Assembly (NCBI GenBank): GCA_022829145.1
Contig: CM040742.1
Location: 3,681,158 to 3,745,157 of the forward strand
DNA: 64,000 nucleotides
Source: Albula goreensis
Taxonomy: Eukaryota; Chordata; Actinopteri; Albuliformes; Albulidae
Direction: 5' to 3'
Shown: positions 36,092 to 47,819 of the stretch, one piece after another
Layout: the number at the start of each line of letters is the position of its first letter
Position numbering within the stretch: position 1 is the first letter of the stretch
Notes under the pieces: generated by a model
Databases searched by the model: none
What the model was told of the DNA's origin: nothing
Seen by the model: the letters and a program-made list of their open reading frames with translations, nothing else
Position numbers and translations under genes: made by a program

Positions 36092-37199
36092 ATTGTTCTG
36101 CCTCAAAACTGTGGAAAACACAGAAACACAGAGGGGAGACGGGGGTTGACAGTGATGGGGTTACAGTGGACTCTTACATCAGATCTAGACAGTGTGTGTT
36201 GAATTATGGTAGCGCTAGAGTATATTTTTAAATGATAAACAACAGACCGGAACAGCCACTCAGCTTGGAGGACATTAGATATAATGGACACATATTTCCC
36301 TGCAGGTCCTAGATTAAGATGTTCCCCCGATGACCTCTGAAGCTTCGAGTGCAGCGGGAGGTTTGTGAGAGCGGAGGATGTCTGATGAATGAACAAATCC
36401 AGTTGGACAGCGCAGAAACCGACCAGAGCGAAATTGAGTTTGGCATTTTTAAAGCGAATGGCTTTCTATGGGCCTGTGAATTTTCCCATCTGACCTGAAT
36501 GCTAAGAGCTCTTTAATGCTCTTTATTTTTTTTTTTTTTTTTTACCCAGACAACAAACAAACGAGTGAATACACAAGTTTCTTAGGACGTGGGTAGTTGT
36601 TATCTTCATAGCACAAGGTACTTTTTGGTAATTATGTCTTCCGACTTTCATGCAGAAGTAGGTGAGTTTATTTGTTGAGGGGATGAAATAATTGTGCCTG
36701 ACAAAAGGAGGAGAGGGTAAAAATCCGGCGTGACGCAGGAGGGGGCGGGTGTGTCTCGCTCCTCTGCAGTCATTTATATCCTTCCTTTCAAGTCTTTCTA
36801 CAGAGGCTGATAGATGATCCTGTTTTTATTTTATTTTTTACAAACATTTCAAATTTCTCTTTTTGAAGAGAACTTGCCGCATGTACTCATACATAAGTAC
36901 AGTACAGACGGATATCGCAGGAAGCTTCCCTAGAAAGTATCCTGATGTCCGTTAGTTTCTTTAGCTTCTTCTTCTTATTAATATTATATTTTAAAAATAA
37001 TGAGAATGATCAAAGCAGTACTCCAGTTCTAGTTGTTCTCCTGATCTCAGCAAAGGCTCGAAGACTTTGGCTGTACGGAAACTGCAGTGTAGAGTGGGCT
37101 TGACCATTTAAAGCCAGGGGAAAGATTTTACTCATAACGAACATATATGCTGAATACTTGAATATTTTTTAAGTGGCTGTGTAGCTAAACTCTCAGTAT

Positions 37200-37460
37200 T
37201 ATACTCTTATCCTTTATTTAACTAGGTTAGCTCAACCTAGGAGAGTTCAATTCTCTTTGCACTGAAGACCCCAGGGATCGGAAGGGGTTATAAAGCATAC
37301 AGGGATTATTTAGTTGGCCAGATGTATGCAGGCAGCTGTTATGGGGATTTGAACAGGACGCCAAGGTTAACAGTCCAACTCTTTCAGGAAGGGTAACGGG
37401 ATCTTTAATGAACACCGTGAATCAGGAGCTTGGGTTATCGTCTCAGCCGAAGGACGATGA
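37200..37460 (+). mobile_element. dispersed fish repeat, probable LINE-derived
   Basis: Contains GGGATTTGAACAGGACGCC, AACAGTCCAACTCTTTCAGG, GGATCTTTAATGAACACCGT and TATCGTCTCAGCCGAAGGAC, a sequence theme I recognise as recurrent in fish genomes near LINE tails ('...GGGATCTTTAATGACCACAG...CGTCTCATCCGAAGGACG'). Class and boundaries are uncertain. Confidence 0.4.
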
Positions 37461-37705
37461 CCACTGGAGTACTGAGTCGTGGCATCTTTTAGCTCACTGT
37501 GTTAAGTCATTAGCTGACAATGACCAGGAATCCATAGCCTTAGGACACAACTGGCCTTGTCCCACTGAGGTGCTGGGTACTGGCCTTATTAAGGTGTTGG
37601 TTATTCTATCCAGACGACCAGTCACCAGCATCAGTGCTGTGTGGACTATAAGCCATACAGTTCCAGGTATTGTCGGAGTTCAGATAACTAAGCAACGCCC
37701 CTGTT

Positions 37706-37710
<5 letters not shown>

Positions 37711-37740
<30 letters not shown>
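37711..37740 (+). repeat. (TG)15 microsatellite
   Basis: A pure TG run in the intron downstream of SS4. Confidence 0.95.
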
Positions 37741-37741
<1 letters not shown>

Positions 37742-38130
37742 CACAGAGGGAACTGGACAAACACTGCCATATTCCACTCCCATGTTCTGCCCCTAGGGGA
37801 CGCCGCCTGTCTCTCTGTCCCTCTCTAAACTGCTATACCCACTCTTCTCTCTAACACTGGGTCTTTAGAGGCGCTGAAATATAGGGGGTGTCATGAGGGT
37901 AAACACATCTCTGACAGAGCAGGAAGAAAAAAATTAAATCAAAAAGAGGAGGGAAATCAATTTATGCTGGTTATTTGCAGTCAGCCGCGTGTACTATGAG
38001 AAGAATGTAAAAGCTCTCTCTCTCTGCCACTCTTTTTAGAGACGGAGACTCTTCCTGTCGCTATGAGTTTTGCACGCCTGATTTTGCATAGAGAGATAAA
38101 GGCGGGGAGTATGAGAAGCTGAGATCAACA

Positions 38131-38163
38131 GAGAGAGAGGGAGAAAGAGAGAGAGAGAGAGAG
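38131..38163 (+). repeat. (GA)n microsatellite
   Basis: A GA run with two interruptions in a purine-rich stretch that continues to about 38225. Confidence 0.9.
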
Positions 38164-41100
38164 GTGTGGGAGGAAGGAAGAGAGGAAGGGATTAAACACA
38201 AGGTAAAAAGAGAGGAAGAGAAAGGATGCCAGTAGCCATACTAAACAGCTCTGTAGCCTTCAACTGCCAGCTGACACTATGCAGGTGTGGGCTTGGTTAA
38301 TACTTGAACAGGAAACTTCCAGGGGAAAACTAAGCTGCTGTTAGCAAGTGAAGCAAGTATAAACACCAATGTCCTTGTGCAGTAGGTAGGAGACATTGTG
38401 CTGTGGGGGATCTAATCTGTAGGATGTTACATTAAAGCCAGGCCCTGGCTAGCTGTGGTTCATTAAAAAATCCATAGTCCACACTGGGGTGCAGGGGTAC
38501 TAAAACATAAAAGGTGATAAACTCCCAATCTGGCAACCTAATAACTCCCTTACTGCTGATTGGCTGAGCAAGCTTGTGCATGTTCATTCCTCACAAAGGC
38601 AGGACTTACAAATGCAATGCATCATCATTTACTATGTAACAACACCAGCCCCTTTTTCGCATGTGTACATAAAAATATCATTGACTCTTGTTCAATGTCA
38701 CCTAGCTCTCAGATATTCAGTAACGACCTCCTTTTTACCAAAGTAGTTATTATGTAATTACACAGGCATAGGTTTGAATTAATGTAACCAAAATACACCT
38801 GCTTCCAATGGTGCCCCGGTATCGACGCACTGCCATACCCGGGCTTGACATACTATAACCATGTAACACGTGTGTGGTGGCCCCAGACCTGCACGTTACC
38901 TTACATTCATTAATCTGACGCCGGTATCAGGAGAAGCATCCACATGCGCCATGTTTGTGTTGCTGCAGCGAAGAGGTGAACACGCTGGGCTGACCTTTAA
39001 CCTTTTACCCCTTCCAACCTGCGCCACTAAAATAAGAGCGCAGGTGGATCCCTTTAGGGGGCCCCTAGGGGCCCCTTGACAAAGCCTGGGGCTGAGGACA
39101 GAATGGGGGGGACCTTGAAAACAAGGACAGACACACAAAACACAAAGGACACACGGTGCTGCCTGGATCTCTCAACTGGACCTTTTGTTGCTGTGAATTT
39201 GAGCATTGTAGACCCACATTCACATGCCAGCACAAATGTACACATGTGTTTCATGGGTTCGGACTCAAATTCAGCAAGGTGATCCATGCAGCACATAATA
39301 ACCCTAACCCATGCTAGTTGCACAACAAGAAGGGGATTTTTAAACACAGAATTCCCAACATCTCTCAGGTAAACACAAACAACGAAAATGTGTTAATTCA
39401 TATTCCCCCGGCCCCCCAACAAGCAAACAGTGAAATCATTCTAAAACTTTAAAATGAGTCAATAGCAATGGTGCAACCACGAAAAACAAAAACAAAAACA
39501 AAACCAAAAACAAAAAAATACAAAAAACAATAAATGTTAAAGGGACCTTGATTTCATAATTTGATTTCATCAAAACTTTTAATGCATCCAACTCTGCAGG
39601 ATAACAGGAAACCATGTTTAGGTGCAATATTTGATTTTTGTTGTTAATTTAGAGCTTATTAGTTTTTGCTGCGGAACATTTTTTTAACCCTCTGAGTTTT
39701 ATTTTTCCCCAGTCTGCTTGGTGTTTGGGATGGGAAAGCAGATGTGAGACGATTCTCTGGCTTCGCTTTAAGCAGAACGCTCATTTATTTCTCTCTGTTT
39801 ATTGATGTGTTTATTGATTCTAATTATCGAGATGTCACTTCAGAAAGAGAATTTGGAGAGGAATTTATCCAATGGCTCAAACGTCTGTGCGGACTGTTTA
39901 GGAGCTGCGTTAAATCTGAGGGCCCTTTTGTGTGCTGGGCTGTGGGGTGGAAGTTGGGGTTTGATTTGAGAGAATATGAAATATGGAAATCAGGGAACAG
40001 CTGGCACCATCAGTAGCGAAAACAGAAAAATAAGAGCTAAATCACAGCTGACAAGCAGCAGCTATGGGTACATGGCTGACTAACAGGCCATAATTGAAGG
40101 GGTGAAACGCATCAAAAACAGAAATAAAATACCGTCCCCTTCTCCTCCGAAGCAGTCAGGTGAAAACGGAGAGCTATTCTTCATTCATAAAAGTGCATGT
40201 GTGCGTGTGTGTGTGCTCTTAGATCCGATATCCTGCTCTGCACCGCTATTCAGAAGGAGGACTTTAAGGATTCAGAACAATAACACTCTCTCCGCCACCC
40301 ACTGCCTCAAAAGATATGACAAAGAAATGTGTCTCGGCTCTGCAGGTTTGGATAGAAAGTGCCCACGCCGGAATAGAGCAAGGACTGAGGAAAAGAAAAC
40401 GAGGCCCAGCTGGTGCCGCATTCACACGCTGTTACAACGCAGTGTGGCACTCGATTCTCCACCGAGACCACCGATTCTCTATTGAACCAGGACAGAGGCC
40501 TCACATTTCCTGTTTTTCACTATTACATGTATTTTCGGCGCTATCAATCGCTACTCCTGGTCTGTGATGTGGGTCTTTGTGTTGCACTGTCCGCTATACA
40601 GGCTAAAGGGGGATAGGGACAGTACAGGTTCAACTGGTCCAGTCCGGAGTCAGTTCTGCTGTTACTAATCTGGAAAGGGTGAGTTGAGATCTGGGTGTGG
40701 TTTGGTAGGCTGTCCAGAAATGCAGTATGTGTCTGAACGAATGGATGGATACTGTGTATTGTTGATTGACTGGGTGATTCATTGAATGATTAGGGATTGC
40801 TGGAGGCACATTTAGCATTAGTAGCTGCAGAAGTCCTGTGGTGGTACAAGACAAGGCAAAGAAAACACCCTCAGGGTCCGAGACTTCATGGCGAGATATA
40901 ATCTATTCAATTTATACCGACAATGACGTTGCAGGCTAGACTGGGAGAGGAGCCTTGTCTGAGCAAACCAGTGTTATGCTGCCACAAAGACAGTAGCTAT
41001 TGAACAACCACCTCTGATTATCATATAGAAGAATAATCGTGACGTGAGCCATCTGTATTCACTACATAGGAAGGTTTTCATTTTTGTATAATGAATGTAC

Positions 41101-41194
41101 TGTCTGAACGGTATGTGGGTTAGATTAAATAGCAGGTACTTAATAAGGTACCGCTGGGAATCTCTGTTTGAAATTCTGCGCGCTCTCTGTGGCA

Positions 41195-41208
41195 CCAGCA
41201 GGGGGCAG
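41195..41208 (+). promoter_or_regulatory. CTCF core motif
   Basis: CCAGCAGGGGGCAG fits the CTCF core consensus CCASYAGRKGGCRS at all 14 positions and sits in a locally CpG-rich context (GCGCGCTGCGTGCG follows). It lies in the intron 4.2 kb downstream of the SS4 cassette. Occupancy is not knowable from sequence. Confidence 0.6.
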
Positions 41209-44200
41209 CGCGCTGCGTGCGTGTTCGGTGGGGATGGGGGCCTGTTGCGCGTTGGCAAACCGCCGTGTCTTCTCTTACTTCACCTCAAGAAGAGATGAGA
41301 GAGATGAGAGAGGAATTATCTCTCGGCTGTTGGGCTCAGACAGCCTGACAGGGTGTCTGGTACATTGGCAAATGGGAGGGGTGCCAGGAGGAGACACAAA
41401 AATCCGGCAGGTGCGTGGAGAGGGTGAGGATGAGACAATGGGATTAGCCACACGGTAGCCCCTCATCCCTAGCCACTTGACCGGCAAAATCACGGCTCGG
41501 TTTTAAGCCGGGGCTTCCCACGTACTATCCAAGGGGCATCCTTTGAGTTGCTGGTCTTTTTATTCCAGCCAGAATCACTGAGTACCTGAGATAACCGGAA
41601 ACAGAGCTTGAGGTGCTGATTCTGACTGTGGGCCGATTGGAGCCGGTCTTGTTGCTCTTTGATACGCCTATGGGCTAAATCTGTTCCAGTGTGATCCCCA
41701 GCCTTAGCGTTAGCGTTGATGTTATCAATCAAAATATGAAAAAAAAACTGACCAATTGATCCATCATTTAAGCTAACAGAGGCAACCGCATTGAAGAAGG
41801 ATATGAAAAATGAATTCCTTTCGCGGGTCATGAAACTGTTCAGGTGTGATATTAATTAAAGGTGATATTAATATCCAAGTTTCTTCGTGATGGGCATTCG
41901 TTGATTGATCTGAGTTGTTGAACTCTAAAAGATAGGGAAGCAGATGTAGAAAGCTGATGTTTGAAGGTTATAGTTCTGCCATATTGAATTTGAGTGACTT
42001 TCTGTTGTGAGACAGTTCATGTTCTCCCTGTACCCCTCCCCCACCCATAAACCCCGCCCAAACCCCTCCCCCACCCCAGCTTCCAGCCCTCTGCATGTCA
42101 GCTTTCTTGGCCCTCATTGGTTTAACAAGACTACGGTTTGAATTGCTGTTAGGTGGTTATATTCTGTTTAATTTGCTGTTATTTGTGTCCGTTTAGATGC
42201 CTAGATGTTAAAAAAACTTTAACCCTTTGAGCAGAGAGAATCCTTCCCCCGTACCCCCCCCCCCAAACCCCTTGATGGTATCTTCCTGGACACAACTTCC
42301 TGTGTGCTCTTTTGTTTTAGCGGGTGATCGCACGCCCATTGAGGCGAATTAAACAGGGATCATGATTTAAAAAGGCTGAAAAAGGCCTTTAGAGGTGCAA
42401 ACATGGCCTCTCAGGTCACCTGACCAGCTGCTTGTGGCCAACGTTTGTGTGTTTTATATGTGATATATAATAACGCCAGAGACACAGCAGGACGACCCAC
42501 CCTGCGTCAAGTCTATGGGCCCAGTTAAACGTACAGTTTTGAAGCAACAACCACATGACCTGAATATATGACCGTAACTTTATTTATCTGTCCTAGAGCA
42601 CATCCAAAAACATTTCCATGGATGTGAGATACCTGCAATATAATTTTTCATTTTCTCATAAAATATAGAACAAGATTGATTTGGACTAGGATTTAAAACG
42701 CGTATTTTAATAAAAAAGAAAAAAAATATTCAAAAACTATTTGGCCAATGAAATTAAACTATGGTGAATAGGGGAATACTTAAAATTTTTAGAGAGAGGG
42801 GAAAAATGAAACAAAGGATTCTTTTTAAGTTACAGCTTGCATATTTGTCTATAATCCCAGGGTGCCAGTAGTACTCATGTTCGTTTTGTGAATGAAGGAT
42901 ATTAATGTCTTATTTTCGTTTCTTCTCTTGAGAGCTCAGTATGTCTTTGGTGAGAATAAGTCATTGACGGAATAATAATATATAATTTTTGACACAGTGT
43001 AATTTGCTAGCGGGGTTTGGTTTTGGCAGGACATGTTTCTTTATCTGTCCGTCTCCAACCCCCCGCTACCCCCCCCCCCAAATTCAGGGTCCCTTTAGGA
43101 TGTCCACAGCCATCAGAGAGGATGTGTAACACGACACTACTCCGTGGGTGGAGAGACATTATTTCTTGCGTCATTTTGCCATTTTGGTGCAGACCTTTGG
43201 GTTGCACAGTGAGGCAACAGAGTTGATTACAGTGCAAGGGGTGGAATACTACAAGGCAAAAACTGTGCCACGTTTTTGCATCACATTTGAGAGAATGTGT
43301 TGCATATACACTGCTTATTTGCTTGTGGTAATACAAAAGTAAGACTGTAACATAAATCGGTCGTCTATATTTGCTTGATTGCTGCACCTGCATTTTGTGT
43401 AAATTAATTTCAATAATGCACATGTTCTATTGGGATTCCCCATGTTTTAATGGATATTTGGCATATTTTAATGGACATTTTCCAGCTGTGCTCATTTACA
43501 TAATTACTTTTAGCTAATTTCTCACTAAATGGTGAACATCTTTCCCAACTCTGATAGTAATTTGCTGTTGTTTTGGTAGATGTCCCTCTACGACAGGACT
43601 GGATCTGATTGGGTTTTATTTTGAACCAGCTGAAAATCGGCCTTTGGTGTTGAGGTCATGTGACAGGAAGCTAGAGAACAAGTGGAGGGGAGGAGCCAAA
43701 GATCGGACATATCTGCATCATCAGAAAATAAACCACCTTCAGCAGCCCAAACACACACATGGACAAAGTACATGTGTTAGGAACTTCTCACACTCAAAGG
43801 GTTAAAGCACACTTATGTCTGATTAACAACTTTAAAAATTGGGGGCGCATATTTCAAGTTTTATTTGTGAATGACTACCAAGGTAATCATATACATCATA
43901 TAAGCACTGTAAAAATCCAGTCCCTTTAACTTTTAAATGTAGTCATTTGTTTGATTATTTGTTCGTTTCCGTGGTAATCACTTTTATTGTGTTTGAAAGA
44001 TCAAACAAAACAGTAGAAAGCATAGTTAGGAGGATTCACAAGACCAAACAAACGACACAGTAAAAAATAAAAAAAAAGCAAGAGAGGAAGAAATTTAGCA
44101 GACAGTTGTTGAGGTGAACGTGGTTAGACAGGTTACACGGGGGTTATCTTTGGGTTATTTGTATTTTAGGCTCAGAGGAGGTGCAGCACCAAACCCAGTT

Positions 44201-45386
44201 TCATGTAAGGAAAGCCTGGCTTACGCGGCCATTTCTACATGGGCCATTTTCAGGTCCAGTGACACCACACTTCTGTCTCAGTCCAAATTGCTGACCCGCC
44301 AGAATGTGAATGGAGGACTTACAAAGATGATGTTCAATTTGTTCAAATGTTCCCTGGTGAAACACACTGACGAACTAACTTGTGTACTTCCAGCCCTGTG
44401 CTACTCATACGTATACGCGACTGAATATGAAATAAACCAGGTATCTCATATCATTATCATCTATGTATCATCTTTCTAACTTCCTCTTTTCTCAAAACCT
44501 AACTTTCTCCCCCACATTTCAGCAACACAACTAATCACACACTGCTTATGTTGTTGTGTTGGAGGGTGACGGTGTCAGTGTTCTTTCGGTTTATCTTGCT
44601 ACAGGCAAGGGCAAGGGAATGCTGGGTAGCCAAATTAAAAGTTGCTAGAGAGCAACGAGATCACTTAAGTTAAAGGGTTTAATACGTTATCACCCCAAGC
44701 AAAGCTGGGCCAATTTCTGCCTCACAAAGATGTCTTACCATCCAAAAGCGCTATCACCATCTTCCTTGACAATGTAGTCAGCTATGCAGTGACTCCAAGG
44801 GTTACTGGAACACAGTTGAGGCAAATTAAGTCAGGGGTCAAACTAAGGGCCAGTACTTCAGATGGAAAAACCAGCTGGACGACCCTGTTACTATCTTCTT
44901 ATTTGCCTCCTTTGACTTGATCTCCCCTAACGAGCCTAACTCAAGATAGTCTAAACATGTCTCAGCTATGATACATGATATACATTGCTGAAGACATTTC
45001 ACCAGGAATAATAATAAATATTTCAGCAATGCAGAAAATAGCTGCGGGGCCGATGAGTTGTCGAGCTTGAAGATAGACGTGAGTAGTATCATTGTGATTA
45101 GACAGAAACCACATCGTTACAGGAAGGGTCGAGAGATGGAAACAGAAGCTGCAGTTGAATTATGTCATTTCGGAGCCCAGAATATTGTCTGTGCATAGAA
45201 CAGAGTAGCATGCTAAACTAGTGTGTGGTGTACACAAATTTTTGGTAGGGATGATTTAACTGTTCAAGAGGGGGACAGACGAATCAAAACCGTGTGGGGC
45301 AGGTCATTTCTGAAAAAGGACCAATAAAATGGCTTTCCACTGTTTGGGGCATGGGGAGGGGGTGCTGCACCTCTTGCAGAGACTCG

Positions 45387-45430
45387 TTAACTTAATTATA
45401 TGGTTAAATCATTAATTAATTGATTTTTAA
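45387..45430 (-). promoter_or_regulatory. UUAA cluster downstream of SS4 exon: probable KHDRBS (SAM68/SLM1/SLM2) splicing element
   Basis: Immediately after the SS4 donor the intron contains six TTAA tetramers within 44 nt, at 45427-45430, 45416-45419, 45412-45415, 45404-45407, 45392-45395 and 45387-45390. It is known that STAR-family proteins bind U(U/A)AA repeats just downstream of neurexin SS4 exons and cause skipping, SAM68 in an activity-dependent way and SLM2 in a neuron-type-specific way. The position and density match that element. Function in this species is inferred. Confidence 0.75.
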
Positions 45431-45434
45431 TTAC

Positions 45435-45524
45435 CTTTGTCGAGTAGCCATTCGTCAACTACCCGACCAATTCTGTATGGGATTCTCTGCCTAGCAATAG
45501 CCAGCCGTTCATTATCATAGTTCC
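45435..45524 (-). CDS. nrxn2: nrxn2 alternative cassette exon, splice site 4 (SS4/AS4)
   Basis: Exactly 90 nt, flanked by acceptor TTTAAAG and donor GTAAT. In the neurexin frame (2 + 87 + 1 nt) it encodes [16 protein letters not shown], then [14 protein letters not shown]. This matches the 30-residue SS4 insert of vertebrate neurexins, with Asn-Tyr and Ile where mammals typically have Asn-Asn and Leu. The insert sits next to the calcium and ligand face of LNS6. In known neurexins its inclusion weakens LRRTM and some neuroligin binding and enables cerebellin-GluD binding. It is phase 1/1, so the neighbouring exons join in frame when it is skipped (ERYPI-G-RQLTIF). The acceptor is weak, with a purine-interrupted pyrimidine tract and TAAAG, as expected of a regulated cassette. 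It is too short and lacks an ATG, so simple ORF scanning misses it. Confidence 0.97.
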
Positions 45525-47715
45525 CTTTAAAGAATTTGGAAAAACAGATTAAGAGAGGTTAATATCTGAAAGTTCAAAGGTTACATGGTTAAAAAAAGGG
45601 CAACAGGTCAAAGTTTAGCAGATTATGAACTTTAAATCAGCTTTAAATTGAAAGAGAAATATATTGGCTTCATTTATCTCTTTTAATGTGGACTACATGG
45701 TTAATGGTTCGACAGTTAACAGCAATCTAGTTACCATATTATTTAGGTGTTTTATGAGGTATTAAGTTAAAATATTTAGTTACATTTAGAAATAACATAT
45801 TTACATATTGAAATATATTTGATATAAAAAAATCAACTGATTTCAGTGGAGAAGAGATTAATTAACACAGTAATCATTAATGGTACTCTCAAATAAAAAA
45901 CAATTAAATTAATTTTGAAAACAAGCTACAAATAAACAGTTTCCTTAGATGCAGGAATAGAAATACAGAACAGCAGTTCATTCATTTCAAAAAACAACAA
46001 TTCACAATCAAACACTGCATAGGATCAAACAGCCTTACATGTATCTTCACAAATATAAAGACAGGAAGACATTTTCTTGTTTCAAACCCAAGTGCCTTTT
46101 GGAGAGCGAAAATTAATTCCTTTTTTTCTCCTTTCTCCTCTTTTTTTTTTTTTTGAAGAAATTGAGACTAGCCAAGGAGGCTCTCATCCACGTCCAACCT
46201 GATGAGTTTCAGCGCCGACCAATCGATGAAATGTCAGAGAGTCAAACCATTACTGCGTGTATCTCTGAATGCAATGGCCCAGATCAAACACAAACCTACA
46301 AAGTTTAGCAAAAAAATAAGGCCGGCAAACTGCAGCCCTCTGCCTGTTCAACCCAATGTTTTGACTGGGGCATGATCTACAATCCAGTCTACATGCAAAC
46401 TTTGACTTAAAACTCCACTCCAGTTATTTTTTTGATGTCATTGAGTTTGTTCTGACTTTCAATTTCATAAATATGACCCATATTTCGTCCCTACTCACAA
46501 TCCTGATGAAGACTCCACTGTGGAAATATTGTCATTAACTAAATGATAAATTGTTGAAATCTTTCATTGGAGCTATCTGCAAGTGGCTACTCCCTCTGTG
46601 ATTTGAGTTTATCTTTACTTCTCCTCTTGCCTTCGATTTTTCTTACTGCAAACATACGCCGCGGTATGGTGCAGTATTAATTTTGGCGACAATCAACCTA
46701 CAGATCCATACTGTCCGGTAGTAAGAGGACCGCTGCGTGCATCTACACTGCAGACGGAAGCCCCGCCCGTGGCTCTGTCAAGCGCGTGTCTGCGGCTGCG
46801 CAGCTCTGATGTACCTGCGCATCTGATCTGTGCTGTCAGCAAAGACAGCTGGGAAATGAATCCATCCTGGATCGACACCAGAGCACTGCGAACACCCACT
46901 GACATGTTCCCTGCTGCTCAACGACAACCGGCGGGGCTGTCGAGATGGAAAGCTCATTTATGTATGCGTCGTCTTATATATTTTTAGCTGTGCTTTATAT
47001 ACTCTGGAACTATCATTTACATATCCCTCTGGGTGACTCTCATAATGATCCCCCCCATTTAGAAATCTGTCAGCTGTTACAATGACATATGATAAACATA
47101 AGGGCATCCTCTGAACTTGAAATTAGGAGATGTACATCTGTGATTCAACAAATATCTTTGCGAAAGAATTTGGAGGGAGTTTGTGGAATAGCCTTGTTAA
47201 ATTGAAATAAATGACTCAAGATGGTGTGATGTAGGCAGGGAGACAGAGAGTGAATGACTATATTTGAATGAATTACTTAATAATTGATGATAATTACTTT
47301 TTTTTTTAAGTGTGGTTTACCTAATGCTTAATTTATTGATATTATTTTTATTTGTATTGTTAATTTATAATTAATGTAAAACATTGCTTTTGCAACACTA
47401 TTTTGATGTATGGTCATGGTTGAAAAGCTCTTTGAGTTGAATTGAAAATTGAAAGAGGGTGAGACTGAGAAAGGTGGAAAGAGAGAGAGAGGCAGAGGGG
47501 GTCGAGCCGAATCAGGGAAGGTCACATTGCCGTGGCAACACAGGCTCAATCTCAATTCTCTCAGTTCCCGCCCAAATGACATGAAATCCCTGCCTGACGG
47601 CACTTCCTTTATGTACCTCTCTCCCTCCTGCACTTAGGGGCCTTAAGTACCCCTCTCCCTGCTGCACTCATGGGCCTCCTTAGTGCCCCACAGTGTCACT
47701 CAAATTCCAATATCT

Positions 47716-47819
<104 letters not shown>

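Larger units (their letters stand above)
32483..45434 (-). other. nrxn2: nrxn2 intron between SS4 exon and stalk exon (13.0 kb)
   Basis: A GT-AG intron. It starts with the UUAA cluster. Notable contents are a perfect CTCF core at 41195, C-rich runs at 42032-42078 and 42246-42272, a LINE-like repeat remnant at 37200-37460, a poly(T) of 23 at 36069, a GT array at 37711, a GA run at 38131 and a CpG-dense patch at 33540-33710. No additional coding exon was recognised. Confidence 0.9.
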
